Positions 60,732 through 64,000 of a DNA stretch of 64,000 bases are shown one piece after another (position 1 is the first letter of the stretch; every line of letters starts with the position of its first letter). The stretch spans positions 682,001-746,000 of the forward strand of contig OY829383.1 of the NCBI GenBank assembly GCA_963691835.1, given 5' to 3'. The DNA comes from G963691835 sp963691835 (GTDB taxonomy: Bacteria; Pseudomonadota; Alphaproteobacteria; Thalassobaculales; Thalassobaculaceae). A program made the position numbers and the translations under genes. The notes below the pieces were generated by a model that had not been told where the DNA came from, made no database searches, and saw nothing but the letters and a program-made list of their open reading frames with translations.

Positions 60732-61484
60732 ATGACCTCACCGAACACCGAAACGCCGGAGACCATCTACTTCATGGCGTGCAAGCCAAAGACGGGGAAC
60801 ACCTTCGTCCGGCGGGTATTGCAACGATACTGGGGGCGGCTTGGTCTCAGGGGAGAGAACTCGAAATGGGGGGGCGTAGGACAAAAGAAGATCGACCTAG
60901 ATATTGTTCGCCATGGCCTCAGGCAGAGCGTCCGAAGCTTCTACGGGCATCTCCTGCCGGATGAGCGTGTCTTCAACCCGGCAAGCACTTTCTCCTTTCG
61001 AGTCGTTATTCTGGAACGCAACCTATGGGACAGCATGGTAAGTTGGGTTGATCACCAAACTCAGTTTGAGGACAGTCCGAGAGAAAAGATCGAGTTGGAC
61101 TTCGTCCTCGAGTGGACTCGGTTTTTTCTCGATTTCTCAATAAATTGGCGGAAGTTCTCGCGCGCCGACGAGTCCTTGATACTGAACTACGATGACTTCC
61201 TTGCGGACAAGTATGGATACATCAAGAGCCTTGCTGCTTTCCTAGATCCCGAGACCTTGGATGAGGACGCCCTCAGGGAAGCCTTCGAGCACTACGACAA
61301 GAACACCGATCGTGCTCCGACGGTTCGGGGGTCCGTCGGTCATCGAAGCGATGTTAAGTTTAACGTTGGGGTGTCAGGCCGAGGACGAGAGTACCGTACC
61401 AACCCAATCTATCAGAAGATTGAGGCCCACCTGTTGGACCAAGCCCCGGAACAGCTCGAATACTTGTTCCGGTTTCCAGACTAA
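60732..61484 (+). CDS. Sulfotransferase-like protein
   Basis: 250 residues. CKPKTGNTFVRRVL (about 17-30) fits the 5'-phosphosulfate loop (PxxGxT-like, here P-K-T-G-N-T), and FRVVILERNLWDSMVSW the 3'-phosphate block (R-x7-S pattern). It therefore belongs to the PAPS-dependent sulfotransferase fold. Base composition is lower in GC than neighbours. It sits between an SDR and alaS with no glycan genes nearby; the acceptor could be a sugar, peptide or lipid. Convergent with alaS, 28 bases apart. Confidence 0.75.
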   Translation: MTSPNTETPETIYFMACKPKTGNTFVRRVLQRYWGRLGLRGENSKWGGVGQKKIDLDIVRHGLRQSVRSFYGHLLPDERVFNPASTFSFRVVILERNLWDSMVSWVDHQTQFEDSPREKIELDFVLEWTRFFLDFSINWRKFSRADESLILNYDDFLADKYGYIKSLAAFLDPETLDEDALREAFEHYDKNTDRAPTVRGSVGHRSDVKFNVGVSGRGREYRTNPIYQKIEAHLLDQAPEQLEYLFRFPD

Positions 61485-61512
61485 CTCGTTCGACGCTGAG
61501 GCCTGGGCCGGC

Positions 61513-64000
61513 CTAGCTGGCCAGCGCGGCCTCAATGGCCGCGTTCGCCGCCTCAGCCTGCGAGGGGTCGGAACCACCGGCCTGGGCCATGTCGCGACGC
61601 CCGCCACCGCCCTTGCCGCCGAGAGCCGCAGACCCCAGCCGGACAAGTGCTACCGCGTCGTATCGCTCCACAAGGTCCTCGGTAACCGCGACAACGATCG
61701 ATGCTTTGCCCTCGTCCGTGCCGACAACAGACACAACGCCGGAGCCGATATCCGCCTTGATCTGATCCGCGACACTCTTGAGTTCCCGGGCCGGAACACC
61801 ATCGAGCACCCGAGAGGCATATGTGACACCTGACACGGTTTTATTTCCGCCGGCCGCCGCTCCTTCGCCCGAGGCGAGTTTTCGCCGAAGATCTTGAACC
61901 TCGCGCTCCAGTTTCCGGCGTTCTTCGACCAGAGAGGTGACCCGTTCGGCGAGCTGCTCCGGCGCAGCCTTTACCGCCGCCGACGCTTCCAACAGCAGAG
62001 CCTCCCGGCTTTCGAGCCAGGCGAGAGCTCCGGCACCTGTTACCGCCTCGACCCGGCGCACGCCGGAGGCGACAGCCCCCTCGGAGACGATCCGCATGAG
62101 ACCGATGTCTCCCGTTCGGCCCACATGTGTGCCGCCGCAGAGTTCGACAGAGTAGGCGGACTTGTTGCCGTCATCGGCCCCACCCATGGAGACGACACGC
62201 ACCTCTTCCCCATACTTCTCGCCGAACAGGGCCATCGCGCCCTGCTCGATCGCCTCGTCCGGCGCCATCAGGCGGGTTGTGACCTCGGAGTTGCCGCGAA
62301 TGCGGCCATTCACTTCCTCTGCGACCCAGGACAGATCGTCCCCATCCATCGCGCGCGGATGGCTAAAGTCGAAACGAAGACGGTCGGGCGCAACCAGGGA
62401 GCCCTTCTGGGCCACGTGGTCACCAAGCCGACGGCGAAGCGCCTCGTGCAGCAGGTGGGTGGCGGAGTGGTTCGCCCGCATCCGGCTGCGGCGTCCATGG
62501 TCCACCTCCAAGGCGACCGGGTCGCCCACCGACAGTTTTCCGTCACTGAGAGTGCCAGCGTGAACAAAGACGTCGCCCAGCCGCTTTTGCGTATCGGCGA
62601 CCGTCACCATGGTGTCAGCGCCCAGAAGCCGGATCAGGCCAGCATCGCCCATCTGCCCGCCGGACTCGCCATAGAACGGGGTCTGGTTAACGAGGACCGA
62701 AACGGCCGTGCCATCCCCGTCGACTGAGTCGACCGGTTTGCTGTCGACAACGAGGGCGGTGATCACACCCTCTGCCTTCTCGGTGTCGTAGCCCAGGAAC
62801 TCGGTGGCCCCGATCTTCTCCCGCAGATCGAACCAGAGGGTGTCGGTGGCCGCCTCGCCGGAGCCTGCCCAAGCCTTCCGCGCCGCCTCGCGCTGGCGGT
62901 TCATCGCGGCCTCATAGCCCTCGGTATCGACCGGCCGGTTCTCGCCCCGGAGGATGTCCTGGGTCAGATCGAGCGGGAAGCCGAAGGTGTCATAGAGACG
63001 GAAGGCAACCTCACCCGGCAGCGGCTCCTTGTCGCCGAGCTTCGCCGTCGCGTCCTCGAGCTGCTTAAGGCCGCGTCCCAGGGTCTCCTTGAACCGGGTC
63101 TCCTCCAGCTTGAGGGTCTCGGCGATCAACGCTTCAGCCCGCCCCAACTCCGGGAATGCCTCTCCCATCTGACGGACGAGTGTGGGCACCAGCTTCCAGA
63201 CCATTGGCTCCTGACACCCCATGATATGGGCGTGCCGCATGGCCCGGCGCATGATCCGCCGCAGCACATAGCCGCGGCCCTCATTCGAAGGCAGCACACC
63301 ATCCGCGATCAAGAAGGCGCTGGACCGCAAATGGTCCGCGACCACACGGTGAGAGACCTTGTGCGGGCCGTCCGCATCCGCGTTAGACGCGTGGGCCGAC
63401 GCCTCGATCAGAGCGCGCATCAGGTCGATGTCGTAGTTGTCGTGCTGGCCCTGAAGCACGGCGGCCAAACGCTCAAGCCCCATGCCGGTGTCGATGGACG
63501 GACGGGGCAGATTGATCCGCTCCTCCTTCGTCACCTGCTCGAACTGCATGAAGACGAGGTTCCAGATTTCAATGAAACGGTCGCCGTCTTCCTCCGGACT
63601 TCCCGGAGGGCCACCCCAGATCTCCGGGCCATGGTCATAGAAGATCTCGGAGCAGGGCCCGCAGGGGCCGGTATCGCCCATGGCCCAGAAATTGTCGGAT
63701 GTGGGGATCCGGATGATCCGGTCGTCGCTCAGCCCGGCGATCTTCGCCCAAAGGGCCGCCGCCTCGTCATCCTCGGAATAGACCGTGACCAGGAGTTTGT
63801 CCTTGGGCAGCCCGTATTCCTTGGTGATCAGCGTCCACGCAAAATCGATCGCATCCTCTTTGAAGTAATCGCCGAAGGAGAAGTTCCCCAGCATCTCAAA
63901 GAAGGTGTGGTGCCGTGCCGTGTAGCCGACATTGTCCAGGTCATTGTGCTTACCGCCCGCGCGCACGCATTTCTGAGAGGTGACGGCCCGGCTGTAGTCC
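61513..64000 (-). CDS. alaS: Alanyl-tRNA synthetase, C-terminal part (5' end outside window)
   Basis: The frame is open to the right edge; upstream of the listed GTG at 63966 the residues QKCV-RAGGKHNDLDNVG confirm that the gene continues. Seen here are most of the class II catalytic domain (ARHHTFFEMLGNFSFGDYF, motif 3 GLERLAAVLQG), the editing domain with HSATHLLHEAL (HxxxH) and ELCGGTHVGRTGDIG, a coiled coil (LVEERRKLEREVQDLRRKL) and the C-Ala domain ending GGGGRRDMAQAGG. It charges tRNA-Ala and edits Ser and Gly. 28 bases separate it from the convergent sulfotransferase. Confidence 0.97.
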   Translation of the reverse strand, partial: DYSRAVTSQKCVRAGGKHNDLDNVGYTARHHTFFEMLGNFSFGDYFKEDAIDFAWTLITKEYGLPKDKLLVTVYSEDDEAAALWAKIAGLSDDRIIRIPTSDNFWAMGDTGPCGPCSEIFYDHGPEIWGGPPGSPEEDGDRFIEIWNLVFMQFEQVTKEERINLPRPSIDTGMGLERLAAVLQGQHDNYDIDLMRALIEASAHASNADADGPHKVSHRVVADHLRSSAFLIADGVLPSNEGRGYVLRRIMRRAMRHAHIMGCQEPMVWKLVPTLVRQMGEAFPELGRAEALIAETLKLEETRFKETLGRGLKQLEDATAKLGDKEPLPGEVAFRLYDTFGFPLDLTQDILRGENRPVDTEGYEAAMNRQREAARKAWAGSGEAATDTLWFDLREKIGATEFLGYDTEKAEGVITALVVDSKPVDSVDGDGTAVSVLVNQTPFYGESGGQMGDAGLIRLLGADTMVTVADTQKRLGDVFVHAGTLSDGKLSVGDPVALEVDHGRRSRMRANHSATHLLHEALRRRLGDHVAQKGSLVAPDRLRFDFSHPRAMDGDDLSWVAEEVNGRIRGNSEVTTRLMAPDEAIEQGAMALFGEKYGEEVRVVSMGGADDGNKSAYSVELCGGTHVGRTGDIGLMRIVSEGAVASGVRRVEAVTGAGALAWLESREALLLEASAAVKAAPEQLAERVTSLVEERRKLEREVQDLRRKLASGEGAAAGGNKTVSGVTYASRVLDGVPARELKSVADQIKADIGSGVVSVVGTDEGKASIVVAVTEDLVERYDAVALVRLGSAALGGKGGGGRRDMAQAGGSDPSQAEAANAAIEAALAS

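Overview
The window is a GC-rich (roughly 60-65% by eye), gene-dense bacterial chromosome segment. It most resembles an alphaproteobacterium of the Rhodospirillales type. The reasons are the overall codon and GC character, CCA-encoding tRNA-Phe, the alphaproteobacterial form of AspRS, a Zn/Cys-type asparaginase like that of Rhizobium etli, a second divergent EF-G, and many catabolic genes (acyl-CoA dehydrogenase, acyl-CoA ligase, SDRs, Liv transporter). This placement is inference; no 16S rRNA or other marker is present. No transposase, integrase, phage gene or CRISPR array is visible.

Layout. 1-7.3 kb: a DUF169 end and an epoxide hydrolase, a solitary MazF/PemK-like protein, a leftward SDR-SDR-TfdA/TauD dioxygenase operon, a DUF547 lipoprotein and an AEC permease. 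7.3-12.2 kb: a YceI protein and a phytanoyl-CoA-type dioxygenase, divergent from a tightly overlapping four-gene cassette (MDR dehydrogenase, degenerate pterin-synthase homologue, GT4 glycosyltransferase, methyltransferase). This cassette is the best candidate for an undescribed pathway. 12.2-20.5 kb: a His-rich COG0523 GTPase, flavin reductase, acyl-CoA dehydrogenase, two AT-rich or secreted orphans, a SpoU RNA methyltransferase, asparaginase, a QYExxPYP-type methyltransferase and a toxin-first RelE/XRE pair. 20.8-25.6 kb: a complete leftward branched-chain amino-acid-type ABC transporter (livM, livH, livF, livG and the binding protein).

25.9-37.4 kb: aspS and a MarR regulator, a leftward pair of TPR proteins (2OG-Fe(II) oxygenase followed without a gap by a TPR-methyltransferase), tRNA-Phe, two further methyltransferases, an orphan membrane histidine kinase, and a rightward three-gene Cys/His periplasmic module ending in SCO1/SenC. 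37.7-49.7 kb: a long-chain acyl-CoA ligase, a translationally coupled pepF/PLP-desulfhydrase/ABM-monooxygenase chain, an ABC1-type kinase, a DUF3179 protein, a D-aminoacylase-type amidohydrolase, and gdhA followed by a coupled secreted protein.

49.7-64 kb: a leftward triad made of an outer-membrane TPR/beta-barrel (SLAM-like), a FecR protein with a long Asp/Ser/Gly-rich tail, and a CHASE2 adenylate cyclase. Then come a GNAT protein with an acidic tail, an EF-G paralogue lacking the catalytic histidine, an aspartate-type aminotransferase, an SDR, a sulfotransferase-like gene and the 3' part of alaS. Recurrent themes are translationally coupled overlaps (ATGA/GTGA), several SAM methyltransferases of unknown substrate, and cell-envelope/periplasmic systems of unknown role.
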